A DNA stretch of 64,000 bases. Source: Saccharomyces uvarum (Eukaryota; Ascomycota; Saccharomycetes; Saccharomycetales; Saccharomycetaceae). The position numbers and the translations under genes are program-made. The stretch lies in the NCBI GenBank assembly GCA_947243795.1, contig OX365938.1, positions 186,001 to 250,000 of the forward strand, read 5' to 3'. Positions within the stretch are counted from its first letter, which is position 1. Each line of letters starts with the position of its first letter. Under the pieces are notes generated by a model, which made no database searches, had not been told where the DNA came from, and was given only the letters and a program-made list of their open reading frames with translations. Positions 35,790 to 49,629 of this stretch are shown in pieces.

Positions 35790-37499
35790 ATGACCGCAAA
35801 GACTTTTTTACTACAGGCATCTTCTACTCGTCCCCGTAGTAATCACTTTAAATGTGAGAGTAGTAATATCCCTCTGGCCCCTGTACCGATCGCACCAAAC
35901 ACCCATCATCAAGCTTACAACGCGCTGGAGTTGGAAAACGACAACAATTCCATCTGCAACAAGAAGAAGAAGAAATCCGGTTTGGTGGTCAGAACCTCCA
36001 AGCATTGGGTTTTGCCTCCCAGGCCAAGGCCCGGTAGAAGGTCTTCTTCCCACAACACTATTCCCTCTAGCAACCCTAATAGCAACAATCTTAATATTGC
36101 TGCTAACAGTAGGAACAATAGCAATAGCAACAGCAGCACCATCACCAGCACCACCACTTCAGGCAAGAAGCAACCTTCTAAGGAAAGAAGGAAACCAAGA
36201 CACGTTCAGACAATTGATGAAAAGTTAATAAATGACTCAAACTATTTGGCTTTTTTGAAATTCGATGATTTAGAGAATGAAAAATTCCAGTCTTCTGCCT
36301 CTTCTATTTCGTCTCCATCGTATTCTTCTCCACCTTTTTCAAGTTATAGAAATAGAAAAAAAACAGAATATATGGACGATGAAAGTTGCACCGATGTGGA
36401 AACTGTTGCTGCTCACAACGGCTTGCTGTCTAAAAATCACCATACAGATTATACTTCAAACATTCACCCACCACCCACAAAGAAATCAAAACTAAACGAC
36501 TTCGATTTATTGTCTCTATCTTCCACCTCTTCATCGGCTACCCCAGTTCCGCAATTGACAAAGGATTTGAACCTAAATCTGAATTTCCACAAGACTCCTC
36601 ATCGGTCTTTATTCCCTGATTCTCCCTCTGACTTTTCTCCTTCGGATTCAGTTTCCTTGATTAGAAACCATTCTTTACCCACAAATTTGCAAATAAAGGA
36701 CAAGATCAATGATTTGAACGAGATCAAATTCTTCAACGATTTCGAGAAACTAGAATTTTTCAATAAATACGCTAAGGCCAACACAAATAATGGCATGAAT
36801 GAAAACAACGATCTTTGGAACTCGTATTTGCAATCGGTGGAAACCCATAACAGCACGAACCATACCGAAGGTCAACAGGAAGACAATGACGATAACATAT
36901 CCTTACTGAATCTGCCCATCCCAGAAGAACCTGTTTCCTCTGAACAAGATATTAAGGCCAAAGAAAATGATGAAGACATTTGGAATTATCTACCAAGCTC
37001 TAGTGCACAGCAAGATTCGTTACAAATTTTGAACAAAAACTGTAATTCCAATAAGGAAAATACACAAACTGATTATGACGAGAATTTTCTATTCATTCAA
37101 GATCAAAATGAAAACACACCAAAGCCGCACCATGATGAGTTGAGTTCGGAAATCACTTTGGCCGACAACAAATTTTCTTATTTGCCACCAACCTTAGAAG
37201 AATTGATGGAAGAACAAGACGGTAACAATAACAGATCTTTCAAAAACTTCATGTTTTCTAATGATAACGGTATGGCATGTTCAAACATCGACAGTAATAC
37301 CACCACAAACAACAATGATGATGATGACTATACCAAAGTACTAAAATCCAAAAAAATTGCTACATCCAAGTCGAACGTAAATCTTTATGACTTAAACGAA
37401 AACAACAATGGTGCCACTGCTACTAATGAATTTGACCAAAACAGCTTCATCGATGACCTTGATGAGGATGTTGACTTTTTAAAGGTGCAAGTATTCTAA
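35790..37499 (+). CDS. HAP4: Hap4, activation subunit of the Hap2/3/4/5 CCAAT complex
   Basis: Glucose-repressed activator subunit. It joins the Hap2/3/5 CCAAT-binding trimer in the nucleus to switch on respiration genes. It is 569 aa (554 in S. cerevisiae). The conserved motif for joining Hap2/3/5, [14 protein letters not shown], is at residues 71-84. The rest is acidic and Asn/Ser-rich, with two activation-type regions: mid-protein ([16 protein letters not shown]) and the C-terminal [15 protein letters not shown]. The C-terminus is nearly invariant, while the Asn/Ser linkers vary most. The ATG at 35790 ([11 protein letters not shown]) matches the known start. Two short uORFs precede it. Confidence 0.96.
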   Translation: MTAKTFLLQASSTRPRSNHFKCESSNIPLAPVPIAPNTHHQAYNALELENDNNSICNKKKKKSGLVVRTSKHWVLPPRPRPGRRSSSHNTIPSSNPNSNNLNIAANSRNNSNSNSSTITSTTTSGKKQPSKERRKPRHVQTIDEKLINDSNYLAFLKFDDLENEKFQSSASSISSPSYSSPPFSSYRNRKKTEYMDDESCTDVETVAAHNGLLSKNHHTDYTSNIHPPPTKKSKLNDFDLLSLSSTSSSATPVPQLTKDLNLNLNFHKTPHRSLFPDSPSDFSPSDSVSLIRNHSLPTNLQIKDKINDLNEIKFFNDFEKLEFFNKYAKANTNNGMNENNDLWNSYLQSVETHNSTNHTEGQQEDNDDNISLLNLPIPEEPVSSEQDIKAKENDEDIWNYLPSSSAQQDSLQILNKNCNSNKENTQTDYDENFLFIQDQNENTPKPHHDELSSEITLADNKFSYLPPTLEELMEEQDGNNNRSFKNFMFSNDNGMACSNIDSNTTTNNNDDDDYTKVLKSKKIATSKSNVNLYDLNENNNGATATNEFDQNSFIDDLDEDVDFLKVQVF

Positions 37500-37989
37500 T
37501 GTAAGCACGTTCCAATAAAACAAAAACAACATACGACAATAGAAAGATATTCTACAATATAAAAATTCTTATCATGGGGTAACGATAGTATTCTTCGCCA
37601 GTTCAGGTGTCCTTTTCCTTTAATAATACAAAAATAAAACTTATCTGTTTTTTAATGATGTTAATGATTATTTTTTTCTTCCTTTACCATACAAAAAAAA
37701 GAACAAAAAAAAAACATGGGCTCTTGATCCCATTATTTACTTTATTTATCTGCCTTTTCTGGTAGAGAGTTATTTATCCACATACATACAATTTATTCAA
37801 AACACTAAGAGCATTCTCATATTCTTTCATCGCATGTAGACTATTCTTCTCATCTCCCTTTTTACCTTGCGTTTACGCGTACTCCGTCTGAGAAACACGT
37901 CAAGAAAAATTGTCAAAAAAAGTTTTAGCATAGCATACATTCGAAGCTACATAGAAGTTAAGTAAAGCAGATCAATCGACTGGAATTTG
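37500..37989. other. HAP4-SLD2 intergenic region
   Basis: HAP4 terminator (A/T runs near 37690-37713) and SLD2 promoter with one MCB element. No ORF of interest. Confidence 0.45.
37875..37880. promoter_or_regulatory. MCB element ACGCGT (SLD2 promoter)
   Basis: Perfect MCB, 110 bp upstream of the SLD2 ATG. It fits a gene needed at the start of S phase. Confidence 0.6.
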
Positions 37990-39348
37990 ATGTACTCGTT
38001 GGAACTGGATAAATTGAAAATCGAATTAAAGACATGGGAACACAAATTTATTGATACGCATAGCAGAGAACCAACGAGGGATGACATCAAGGGTCTACGT
38101 GATGTTAAGCAAATGTATAAGCAATATTCCATACTAAAGAAGAAACACGGATTGCAACAGCAGGAACTTATTGCTCAAGAACCCACTAAAATGCTAGTTC
38201 ATATCAAAGATCAAGACGAAATTATGGAGATAGGGCCTACACCCCAAGTTTATGGCAAGGCGATTAGTATCTTTGAAATGAATCTGTCGCCTATAAAGCC
38301 CGTTTACATGACCACTACAAATAATTTTGGTGCCGATGATGATTCTAAAACGATATCCAATCAGCCCTCCCCACAGATGACCATTTCACAGGAATCTTCG
38401 CCAGCAAATCGAACTCTAGTATCAGAGTCAATATCCAATGTAAAGCGCCAGTTGAACTTTCAAATGTTAAAAGCACCATCATCTTCACGTACTCCAATTT
38501 CCTCCCCATGTAAGAAAGAAGGGCCATCATTGGAAGGCGAAAAGCCCGATCCTGAACTTACAATGGTTAAACCCATGTTAGAACCAAGCAAACCATCGAG
38601 ATATTATGGCCCTAATTCGCCGTTAAAATTAGAAGAAGAAAACATTCATTTAAATATTTCATTAGAATCAAACACTAAACGCCGACTTCAAATGGCATTC
38701 CCATCTTTACAAAAAACTCCCTCCAAGGATAATCATGCCCGTGTTTCAACTTCATTCAGTCCCTCCCCTTTGATTAGGAGACCCCTAACGAAATCTTTGA
38801 TAGAATTGGCCAAGGAGCATATAGAAATTGTTAAAGAATTTAGCATCGTTCAAGAAGAGGAGGAGGAGGAGGATGATGATGGTGGTAATGACGATGGTGA
38901 TGAAGAAGATGAGAACGAAGGCACACTTGAAGGTGGATTAGTTAGGTCAACGGTGGTGAAGGATATATTCCAAGAGGATGACAACGAAGATAGCCAACCG
39001 AAGGAGGGCACTTTCATCAAGAAAAGACCCAAAAGAAGAAAGATCATCAAGAGATTACGAGACGGGAATCCAGAAAGTGACAACTCTAGTGTCAGGAGGG
39101 ACGTTCATAAGGAATTAATGAAACTGAAAAAAAGAAAAGTGGCAGAATTTTTAGGCTCAACTTCAGAACTACCTGACAGTGAATCCGAAGATGACGATGA
39201 AGCAGCCAATAGCAGCGTGAAGCCTGAACAAAAACCTGCTGCTAAACGCAAGGGTAGAAAGAAGTATAATCTTGTAAGTAATAATTTCAGAAGGCTTAAA
39301 TTACCAAAGAAAAACCGTTTCCCAAACAGGCGTTGGGGTAGAAGGTGA
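37990..39348 (+). CDS. SLD2: DNA replication initiation protein Sld2 (Drc1)
   Basis: CDK substrate that, once phosphorylated, binds Dpb11 and helps load the CMG helicase at origins. It is 452 aa (453 in S. cerevisiae). The N-terminal ~50 residues (LELDKLKIELKTWEHKF) are the conserved RecQL4-like part. The key CDK site Thr84 (GPTPQVYGK) is at exactly residue 84. Many other S/T-P sites follow (NLSPIKP, SRTPISSP, PNSPLK, QKTPSK, SFSPSP). A Glu/Asp run lies near residues 288-312, and the C-terminus is basic (KRKGRKKYNLV ... RRWGRR). The ATG at 37990 is used; a TTG just before it is in frame but not needed. Confidence 0.95.
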   Translation: MYSLELDKLKIELKTWEHKFIDTHSREPTRDDIKGLRDVKQMYKQYSILKKKHGLQQQELIAQEPTKMLVHIKDQDEIMEIGPTPQVYGKAISIFEMNLSPIKPVYMTTTNNFGADDDSKTISNQPSPQMTISQESSPANRTLVSESISNVKRQLNFQMLKAPSSSRTPISSPCKKEGPSLEGEKPDPELTMVKPMLEPSKPSRYYGPNSPLKLEEENIHLNISLESNTKRRLQMAFPSLQKTPSKDNHARVSTSFSPSPLIRRPLTKSLIELAKEHIEIVKEFSIVQEEEEEEDDDGGNDDGDEEDENEGTLEGGLVRSTVVKDIFQEDDNEDSQPKEGTFIKKRPKRRKIIKRLRDGNPESDNSSVRRDVHKELMKLKKRKVAEFLGSTSELPDSESEDDDEAANSSVKPEQKPAAKRKGRKKYNLVSNNFRRLKLPKKNRFPNRRWGRR

Positions 39349-39639
39349 GCAGCATAACAGCATTTGCTTAGGGGAATCCTATTCAATCAAATAAACATTA
39401 GTAATCTTTATAGACGCATAGTAAACTATTTTTTGTCTTCTCTCACCCGCATTACTACTGTGCATTACTAATGTATGTGTATTACATGGCCGGGGATCAA
39501 CAATTAGGGGAGAAGGGATCGGCAAGGGTATCAAAGGTATAAAAGCACACTAGTATCCTTCAAATAATGAAAAAAGCTGGGCCCATATGTTGTATCGTAA
39601 TCTGGAAAATAGGAAAATAACATTGTGTGCTTCAGAAAG

Positions 39640-40569
39640 ATGTTTTGGACAAAGGATCCAAGTGTTACTTGGGAAAGAAAAAACATCAACAATATTGACT
39701 TTAGCTATCTTAATGTGGCAATAATTGGCGGAACTGGTGGAATTGGACGCGCCATAAGCAGGGAGTTGGCTCAAAGGGATGCCAAGGTTACCGTCGTGGG
39801 GCAAACGTTCAAGGACGAAGACCTGGCTGACAAGATTAAGTTTGTCAAGGCTGACCTGAGCTTAGTATCCGAATGTAAGCGTATTTCTCACAGCGATGAG
39901 ATCCCTTACGAGGAGCTGACACATTTGATTTTCACTACAGGTATCATTTCGTCACGCCAAAGGCAAGCTACAAGTGAGGCACTTGAGAAAGACATGGCGG
40001 TGAGCTATTTGAGTAGATATATCATCTTTCATGATGTTGCCAAGCGACTAGGTACCAATAGAACGAAAAAGGATGATCTGCCAAAAGTATTCATTACCGG
40101 ATTCCCAGGCAATGGCCAAGTGGGAGACCCAGATGATTTAAACTCTGACGAAAAAGATTATAGTGCCTTTGGCACGCACAAAAACACAATAGCTGCCAAT
40201 GAATCTTTGGTTCTTGACGCTAAGGACAGGTATACGTACATAGATACTTTTGGTTTGAACCCGGGCTTAATTAAAACAAACATCCGCAGTAATCTCCTTG
40301 GCAGCGACACCTACATCGGTCGCTTTGCAGAATGGGTCATCAGTTGGACTTGTCAAACTGCAGAGACGTATGCCAAAATGATTTGTACTTTGATTGTAAG
40401 CCCTGCCATTGAATCTCGCAGCGGGACAATGTTCAGTAACAAGGGAGATGCCATTTTTCCCACGCCTGGTTTGACGAGAAATGTTGTCGAGAAGTTCATG
40501 GAAAATTCGGAACTGTTAGTGGAAAAAGCTCTGCAGAATCAAAGTCCTCCAACCTCCAGTAATGAATGA
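39640..40569 (+). CDS. YKL107W: Short-chain dehydrogenase/reductase-like protein (YKL107W)
   Basis: A 309-aa protein, the same length as S. cerevisiae YKL107W. The Rossmann glycine motif is VAIIGGTGGIGRA near residue 30, as in NAD(P)-dependent short-chain dehydrogenases. I do not see the canonical YxxxK catalytic pair: the equivalent region reads DYSAFGTHKNT. The S. cerevisiae protein has been described as an aldehyde reductase. I cannot judge the substrate from sequence. The ATG at 39640 (MFWTKDPS) corresponds to the S. cerevisiae start; the frame opens at 39625 via a TTG. Tandem with SLD2, with 291 bp between them. Confidence 0.9.
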   Translation: MFWTKDPSVTWERKNINNIDFSYLNVAIIGGTGGIGRAISRELAQRDAKVTVVGQTFKDEDLADKIKFVKADLSLVSECKRISHSDEIPYEELTHLIFTTGIISSRQRQATSEALEKDMAVSYLSRYIIFHDVAKRLGTNRTKKDDLPKVFITGFPGNGQVGDPDDLNSDEKDYSAFGTHKNTIAANESLVLDAKDRYTYIDTFGLNPGLIKTNIRSNLLGSDTYIGRFAEWVISWTCQTAETYAKMICTLIVSPAIESRSGTMFSNKGDAIFPTPGLTRNVVEKFMENSELLVEKALQNQSPPTSSNE

Positions 40570-41018
40570 ATAAATACGACTAATTTATAAGTATATATTT
40601 CACTTCTAAAAAAAGCGTTTGCTTGTTCACATTGTGGTAGGCCGGATGCTTTTGATACGGAAGGTGCCTTCCACAAGCTTGGCACGCCGTGTCGTGTGAT
40701 CGTTGGATTCATCGCTTGCATAGCTTCCTATTGTCAGACGTAATTTTGACAGAGATGGCATCTTGGGGCCTGGGCACAATACTCTGCACTGCTCCAATAT
40801 ATTTGAGATGCCGCATTTTTCATACATTTTTTGCATTTCCCGCATAGGTATATAAGTTGCTCGCAGATATTCGCTCTGCCTTAGTTGTATAATCGCTAGC
40901 TTTCATAGTTGAAGAAAGGAGAAAAAATTACTGGAATTCCGAAGCGATAACATAATCCTAAGTGCGTTTTCTTCCCCGATTCAAACCTTACTAGTCTTTT
41001 CCCCCAGGTGAATAGCCA
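40570..41018. other. YKL107W-AAT1 intergenic region
   Basis: YKL107W terminator and AAT1 promoter. A small minus-strand ORF (40627-40761) lies within it and is listed separately. A TATA-like GTATATAAG is near 40848-40856. Confidence 0.4.
40627..40761 (-). CDS. Small ORF, 44 aa, possible counterpart of YKL106C-A
   Basis: Starts at the ATG at 40759-40761 (MPSLSKLRLTIGSY) and ends RIKSIRPTTM. The frame also stays open upstream to 40845 (72 aa). S. cerevisiae has an annotated ~39-aa ORF, YKL106C-A, on the same strand between YKL107W and AAT1, identified by fungal conservation. Position and strand fit. I cannot recall its sequence well enough to confirm identity. The composition (mixed charged and hydrophobic, not simple repeats) is compatible with a real protein. 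Function unknown. Confidence 0.35.
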   Translation of the reverse strand: MPSLSKLRLTIGSYASDESNDHTTRRAKLVEGTFRIKSIRPTTM

Positions 41019-42374
41019 ATGTTAAGAACGAGAATTTTCAATTGGGGTCTTTTGAGGCCTTATTATACATCATCGCTTTGTAGGGTGCCAAGAGCACCTC
41101 CAGATAAAGTCTTGGGACTGTCTGAACACTTCAAGAAGGACAAGAACATTAATAAAATTGATCTGACTGTAGGGATATATAAAGACGGTTGGGGCAAAGT
41201 GACTACGTTTCCCTCTGTAGCAAAGGCCCAAAAATTGATTGATTCTCATTTGGAGCTGAATAAAAATTTATCATATCTACCGATAACAGGTTCTAAAGAG
41301 TTTCAAGAAAACGTTCTGAATTTCCTATTCAAGGAATCATGTCCTCAGTTTGGTCCATTCTACTTAGCACACGATCGAATCAGCTTTGTTCAAACTCTAA
41401 GCGGTACCGGTGCCCTAGCTGTAGCAGCTAAGTTTTTGGCATTGTTCATATCAAAAGATATCTGGATACCTGATCCGTCATGGGCAAATCATAAAAACAT
41501 CTTCCAAAACAACGGTTTTGAAAATATCCATCGTTACTCTTATTACAAGGACGGCCAAATAGATATTGACGGATGGATAAAGCAATTGAAGACTTTAGCA
41601 CATAACAAGAAAATAGAAAATAATAAACAATTGCATTGTATCATCCTGCATGCATGCTGTCATAACCCCACTGGTCTCGATCCAACAAAGGAACAATGGA
41701 AAGAAATCATAGATACGATATATGAACTAAAAATGGTGCCCATTGTTGATATGGCTTATCAAGGTTTAGAGTCCGGTAATATGTTAAAGGACGCATATTT
41801 ATTGAGGTTGTGCCTCGACGTGGATAGGTATCCAAATTGGAGTAATGGTGTTTTTCTTTGTCAATCGTTTGCCAAGAACATGGGGCTTTATGGTGAAAGG
41901 GTCGGATCCTTAAGTGTTATCACGCCTGCCACTGCCAATGACGGAAACTTAAATCTTTTACAAAGGAGGAACTCATTGCAGCAGAACATTGATTCGCAAT
42001 TGAAACAGATTGTTAGAGGTATGTATTCTTCTCCACCAGGTTATGGTTCCCGTGTGGTTAACGTGGTTTTATCAAATACCAAGTTGAAACAGCAATGGTT
42101 CAAAGACGTTGAATTCATGGCTCAGAGGTTACATTACGTCAGAAAGGAGATGTTTGAACGTCTTCGCTGGCCCGATCTAGTAAATTTTGCACAACAGCAT
42201 GGTATGTTTTACTATACAAGGTTTAACTCTAAACAAGTCGAAGTTTTGAAAAATAACTTTTCCGTTTATTTAACAGGTGACGGTAGATTGTCACTTAGCG
42301 GAGTCAATGATTCAAATATCGACTACTTGTGTGAAGCTCTTGACGCTGTTTCAAAAATGAGCGAAATTGCATAA
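41019..42374 (+). CDS. AAT1: Mitochondrial aspartate aminotransferase Aat1
   Basis: PLP enzyme that interconverts aspartate + 2-oxoglutarate and oxaloacetate + glutamate in the mitochondrial matrix. It is 451 aa, the same as S. cerevisiae. The N-terminal ~25 residues (MLRTRIFNWGLLRPYYTSSLCR) are Arg-rich without acids, as in a mitochondrial presequence. PLP-contact motifs follow: LSGTGALAVAAKF, HACCHNPTGLDPT, VDMAYQGLESG and the Schiff-base lysine Lys286 in SFAKNMGLYGERVG. The ATG at 41019 is the start. AAT2 encodes the cytosolic enzyme; the presequence and synteny support AAT1. Confidence 0.97.
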   Translation: MLRTRIFNWGLLRPYYTSSLCRVPRAPPDKVLGLSEHFKKDKNINKIDLTVGIYKDGWGKVTTFPSVAKAQKLIDSHLELNKNLSYLPITGSKEFQENVLNFLFKESCPQFGPFYLAHDRISFVQTLSGTGALAVAAKFLALFISKDIWIPDPSWANHKNIFQNNGFENIHRYSYYKDGQIDIDGWIKQLKTLAHNKKIENNKQLHCIILHACCHNPTGLDPTKEQWKEIIDTIYELKMVPIVDMAYQGLESGNMLKDAYLLRLCLDVDRYPNWSNGVFLCQSFAKNMGLYGERVGSLSVITPATANDGNLNLLQRRNSLQQNIDSQLKQIVRGMYSSPPGYGSRVVNVVLSNTKLKQQWFKDVEFMAQRLHYVRKEMFERLRWPDLVNFAQQHGMFYYTRFNSKQVEVLKNNFSVYLTGDGRLSLSGVNDSNIDYLCEALDAVSKMSEIA

Positions 42375-42705
42375 TTATACTTTGTTTTCAGCTTTTATTG
42401 TCTTATTTTTTCCCTTTTTTCCCACTCATCTTTATCTTATACTAATTTTATAGAATTTACTAATAGTTTGTAATAAATAATCAATATTTAATCTACTTTC
42501 ACGAACATGGTTTAGGTTTCTTCCCTGGGTGGGGAGAACAAAAAAGGAGAGTTGCCACAACATAAAGCCTCTATAAAGGATGGAGTTGGTTATCTAATTC
42601 TATCATGAATAATAAACTAAATGTCATTCACTAATATTACACTAGTTATTTATTTTTGTATTCATTGCATTGTTGTCTTACAGCATTTTTTTTATAACTT
42701 CTTGA
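42375..42705. other. AAT1-SEG2 convergent intergenic region
   Basis: AT-rich 3' ends of two convergent genes. I see nothing beyond terminator-like A/T runs. Confidence 0.4.
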
Positions 42706-44209
42706 TTATTTTCTACCGAAAATCTTCCTAAGCTTCTTACCAAACTTATTATGACTACTGCGATGATTATGAGACTTGTCTTTATTAGTAGCATCGTCAT
42801 TATAAAGCTTATGTATCTCTCCATTCTTTTCGATAATAGTTACCGGAACGCTTGAGGGTAAAGCTGAAGATGCCACAGAGTTGGCTGGATTCAGAGCGGT
42901 TGTTCCGGCTGGCACATTCCTATTCGATGTTTGGCTTCTGTTTCTAAATAATGAAAATCGGTGACCTTCAGTTCCAACTTCGCTTGCATTCTCGTTATTG
43001 GTCATCGAAGATTCTATGTATAGAGGTGCATTTTGACGGTCATAGTCCCTTTTATCCACTAATGATGTTTCTCCATTTGCATTAAACTTATTCTTGAAGT
43101 CGTACATTGGGTGAACTATTTTCTCTGTTTCGTTCGAAGGATGAGCAGAATGGTTTATCTTTGCTTTTAGGGGAGAAGATAAGCTAAAATTCCATGATTT
43201 CCTGGAGGCATGGTTCTTCCGTTCATGCCTGTCCTCCCTCTCAAAACTTCCTGCTCTCATGACCGGAGAATTTTTCGTCACAAGTGGCTCTCTTAAAGAC
43301 ATACTTTTGAATCCCAGGTTATCCTTCACAGGTCTCTCTTTTTCAAAACTAGACTTCTTGGTAATAGGTTCTTTGGGGTATAAAATTCTGTTATTTTCAT
43401 CGATGTTCGAAGGGGCCTGGTTGGCTATTTCATTTGAGTTTTTGATTGTTTGAGAAACGTTCGAATAAGTTTTAGAAGCTTCTTTTGAAACAGGACTTAC
43501 AGAAGTTGGGGGAGCTGCCCACGACTTCGTGGTACGGTACGAAGGGGATAAAGGTGAATTAGAAGATGTCTGGGGTGTCTTTTGGGAAAGAGGAGCCTCA
43601 TTGGAACCACTACGTAAAGTCCTAACCCATAAATGATTAGGGTCTTTCCTTTTATCCTCCAAACGTCTAGGTGACATCGCAGGAATTTCCCTTGAGGCAG
43701 GCTGACTAGGTGGGTTATGTTTCTGTTCCAGGTTATAGGTTGATGGATTCTGGCCGTTAATTCTGGCATTGGAGGCTGTCGTGTGTGCTATATGAGCGTT
43801 ACTATTTGGAGGCGTATCCATTGAGTATACCGAGGAAGACGTACTTAATGGAGTAGCCTGTGTTTTCTTTAGAACGGATTTAAATGCTGGCTGTGGTAAG
43901 TCCTTCCAAATACTAGGGAAAATCTTTGTGGTTTCGGTAGAGGACCTTGAGTTCCCGTTTTCTGAATCCAATTCAAGGGTTCCTGAACTCATGCTAGGGG
44001 GATAACTGTTATCATTACGTAAGTTTTTGGCCATGTTCACTCCGGATTGGTTGACATCTACAGCATCATACCTTTGCCCAATGTTCTTGTTGATTTCCGC
44101 TTCATTCGGGTGCTGCAACGGATACTTTAAATGAGGCATGTTGGTTATTGTTTGCTTTACTTTAACGGGTTCGTGTACTATTACGTCATAAGAATCATGA
44201 AATTCTTCT

Positions 44210-44256
<47 letters not shown>

Positions 44257-46107
44257 ATTCTTATTATCATTCTTATTATCATTCTCGTCTTCAATAGCAT
44301 CACTTTCATTCTCATTTTCGTTTTCGATAACAGCACTCTCATTCTCTGCTCTGATGCTACGGATCCCAGAAGCGTCGGAAGATGCTTCAAAGCTCTCTGG
44401 GTCAGCATCATTCAAATGTAAGACTTCTTGACCAAAATCATTTTTGTTTTCATTTGGAACAAAATCGGTGTTGACCAAGGCTGAAATGTGTTTCTTTGTA
44501 TTTTCTAAATCCTCGCCTTGTGGAAACTTCCGTTCAGTTTGATTTGTGTCGATCTCGGACTCCACACTTGTCTTTGCGGTGGCACGCAGGTCAATTGTTG
44601 ATCCCTCTATGTAATTATAATCCGATAATTGGCTTCCAGTAGGACTGTCAGAATCCAAGTCACCTTCAGATTCACTGATTGAATTAATATGGAAGGAAGA
44701 TTCATCAAACGTGCCAGGGAGGGTTGGGTTTACTGGGGTTTCATCGACAGATCCATGTAGTAAATGATTACTCTCATAATCATTAATTCCTCTATCTTTG
44801 TATTGAGTATTTGGCTCATTTTGCGCATCTTCTGAAGGTAATTTTTCGGACTCGGATTCAATTACAGTTGACAGATGAACATCGACCAGTTCAGTTTTGG
44901 TTTTGGTTTCCTTTTCCTTACGAAGCTGCTCTTGTCTTTTCAGTTCTATTAACTTCAGTTCTTCTGCTTCAAGATCGGCATTTTCCTTGGCTATACTCAG
45001 TTCCCTTTCTAATATCTCTACTCTCCGTTCTTCATTTAATTTAATTGTTTGCAATTCTAGGATTAGCTTCTGTTCTCTTTCTTCTTCGTTTGACTTCGCC
45101 ATCTCTATATCTGATATTTTTGCTTCTAAAGCATGAACATCGTCAAGCAGTTTTTCGATCTGTTCTTTCTTCTCGCGTCCACTTAGAGTGCTAGAACTTT
45201 TATCTGTCTCATTGTGATCAAGTGCATTTGATTCAATAAAGGAGTCGTCGTCAGATATAATCATGGGCTTGAACTCAAATGGGTCATCGAGATCCTCTTT
45301 CAATTCCTGTTCCGTTTCTTCATTCATGGTTATTTGAATTAGTGGAATACTATCGTTATGGGGTTGCTTTGATGATTTGGCATGCATTTTGGGTGGTGCT
45401 TTGATTGAACGATGAGTTTTTGATTTGAGTTCACGTTCAGGGTTTCTCTCTTGTGGCCCCGCTGTTTTGGTGGTTTTCTTACTGTGTATTAGATTCATGT
45501 TATGCTTTGCAGTAGGTAATGAATATGTTCTACCAGCCAGATTACGTGAATGTGAGTTCATGCTATATTTTGGGGATTCTTCTCGCACGGGAACCTCCAC
45601 GGCAACCAATCCTCTGGGACCCGGTATATATTTCTTGGTTGTCGTTGTTATGCTACCTGAACTCCTAAGCGATGTGGTCCTAGGATTAATGTTTCTATTT
45701 TTCGTAATTGGAAAGTTCAAAACCCTTGTCGATTGATGACCTCCAAACTCCCGGAAGGCAGTTTCTGCATCCTCATGAATCTTGTGTTGTTTTTTCATAC
45801 TCGAATTGTTAGCGGTAGTACAATGTTTCCTATTGGGCAAACTCGAGGTACGCCTAGAGAATTGATTTGTGTTCTCACTCATTGAAGGCGCTTTTGAATT
45901 GGGCTTATGATCCGAAACCATTGTATACCTTTTAATTCCTGCGATTGATGTCGTTCGAGAAATGAAACTTTGATTATATTGAGGTATTTTACTTTTATCA
46001 ACAGTTCTTCCATTGTTGCTGAGCGCATTGCCAATTGCCGCAGCCGCTGCTAGGGCTTCTGGACTGTTTTCTTGGGCCGTCCTCCTATTACCCATGCGTC
46101 TGCTCAT
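42706..46107 (-). CDS. SEG2: Eisosome-associated protein Seg2
   Basis: Paralogue of Seg1, a plasma-membrane eisosome component. Its own molecular role is poorly defined. It is 1133 aa (1132 in S. cerevisiae). The N-terminus MSRRMGNRRTAQENSPEALAAAAAIG is conserved. A coiled coil lies at about residues 312-407 (EKLLDDVHALEAKISDIEM ... ELKRQEQLRKEKE). It is followed by an acidic region with a ~15-residue Asp run (about 616-632). The C-terminal half is Ser/Asn/Pro-rich, ending in a basic KFGKKLRKIFGRK that may bind membrane. The ATG at 46105-46107 is the start. Confidence 0.94.
44209..44256 (-). repeat. GAT/GAC hexanucleotide repeat coding poly-Asp in SEG2
   Basis: Plus-strand reads (CGTCAT)n, coding alternating GAT and GAC Asp codons on the minus strand. 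The perfect repeat suggests replication slippage, and copy number likely varies among strains. Confidence 0.85.
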
Positions 46108-46716
46108 TTTGTTGACTCTTGGTTATCTTGTTTCTGTTTACTTATTTTCAGTTGTTGAAGTTAACAAACGCTATACACCCCTATATTAAATATTCAATTG
46201 GAGCGAAGAAATCGGTGAGCGCTAAACAACGATTTTTTGCTTTTTAGGTTGGAATTTGCTCTGCTACAGTACCAATATCCCTGAACCCTTTTTTCGTTGG
46301 TTGCCTATTGCTCGTTCACTTTCACTTCTTTTTCCTCGAATATTACCAAAAGTCGATGAGGATAATCATCGGATCCACTTCTGCGGGTAAAAAAGCTAAC
46401 ATCAAAACTAGTATAGGGCTCAATGTTGCATCAAAAGGAGAAACAAAAAGGTGGCGAGGAACTTGAAAACCAGATCGAAGTTATAAAACTTTATTTAGCA
46501 GATATGGCTAGGGGCTGCAGCAACCTTTTTAGTTATTTATTTAAAAATTATTTTTATTTATAGAGGAAAATACAAGTGGAACCATCTTTTAATGCCTGCT
46601 TGTATTACACATTACGATATAATGAAAGAAGTTCAGAAAAGTGAAGGGTGAGAGAAGAAGGATAATTAAAAGTTAAGGAAGCGGAAGATGGGGGATTAGA
46701 ATGTAAAAAAATCTGC
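46108..46716. other. SEG2 upstream / GFA1 downstream region
   Basis: SEG2 promoter and GFA1 terminator. A Reb1-type CGGGTAA is at 46384-46390. No ORF of interest. Confidence 0.45.
46384..46390 (-). promoter_or_regulatory. Reb1-type site TTACCCG (reverse) upstream of SEG2
   Basis: CGGGTAA on the plus strand equals TTACCCG on the minus strand, the Reb1 core. It is ~280 bp upstream of the SEG2 start, with an A-run next to it, which is common at Reb1-bound nucleosome-free regions. Confidence 0.45.
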
Positions 46717-49629
<2,913 letters not shown>

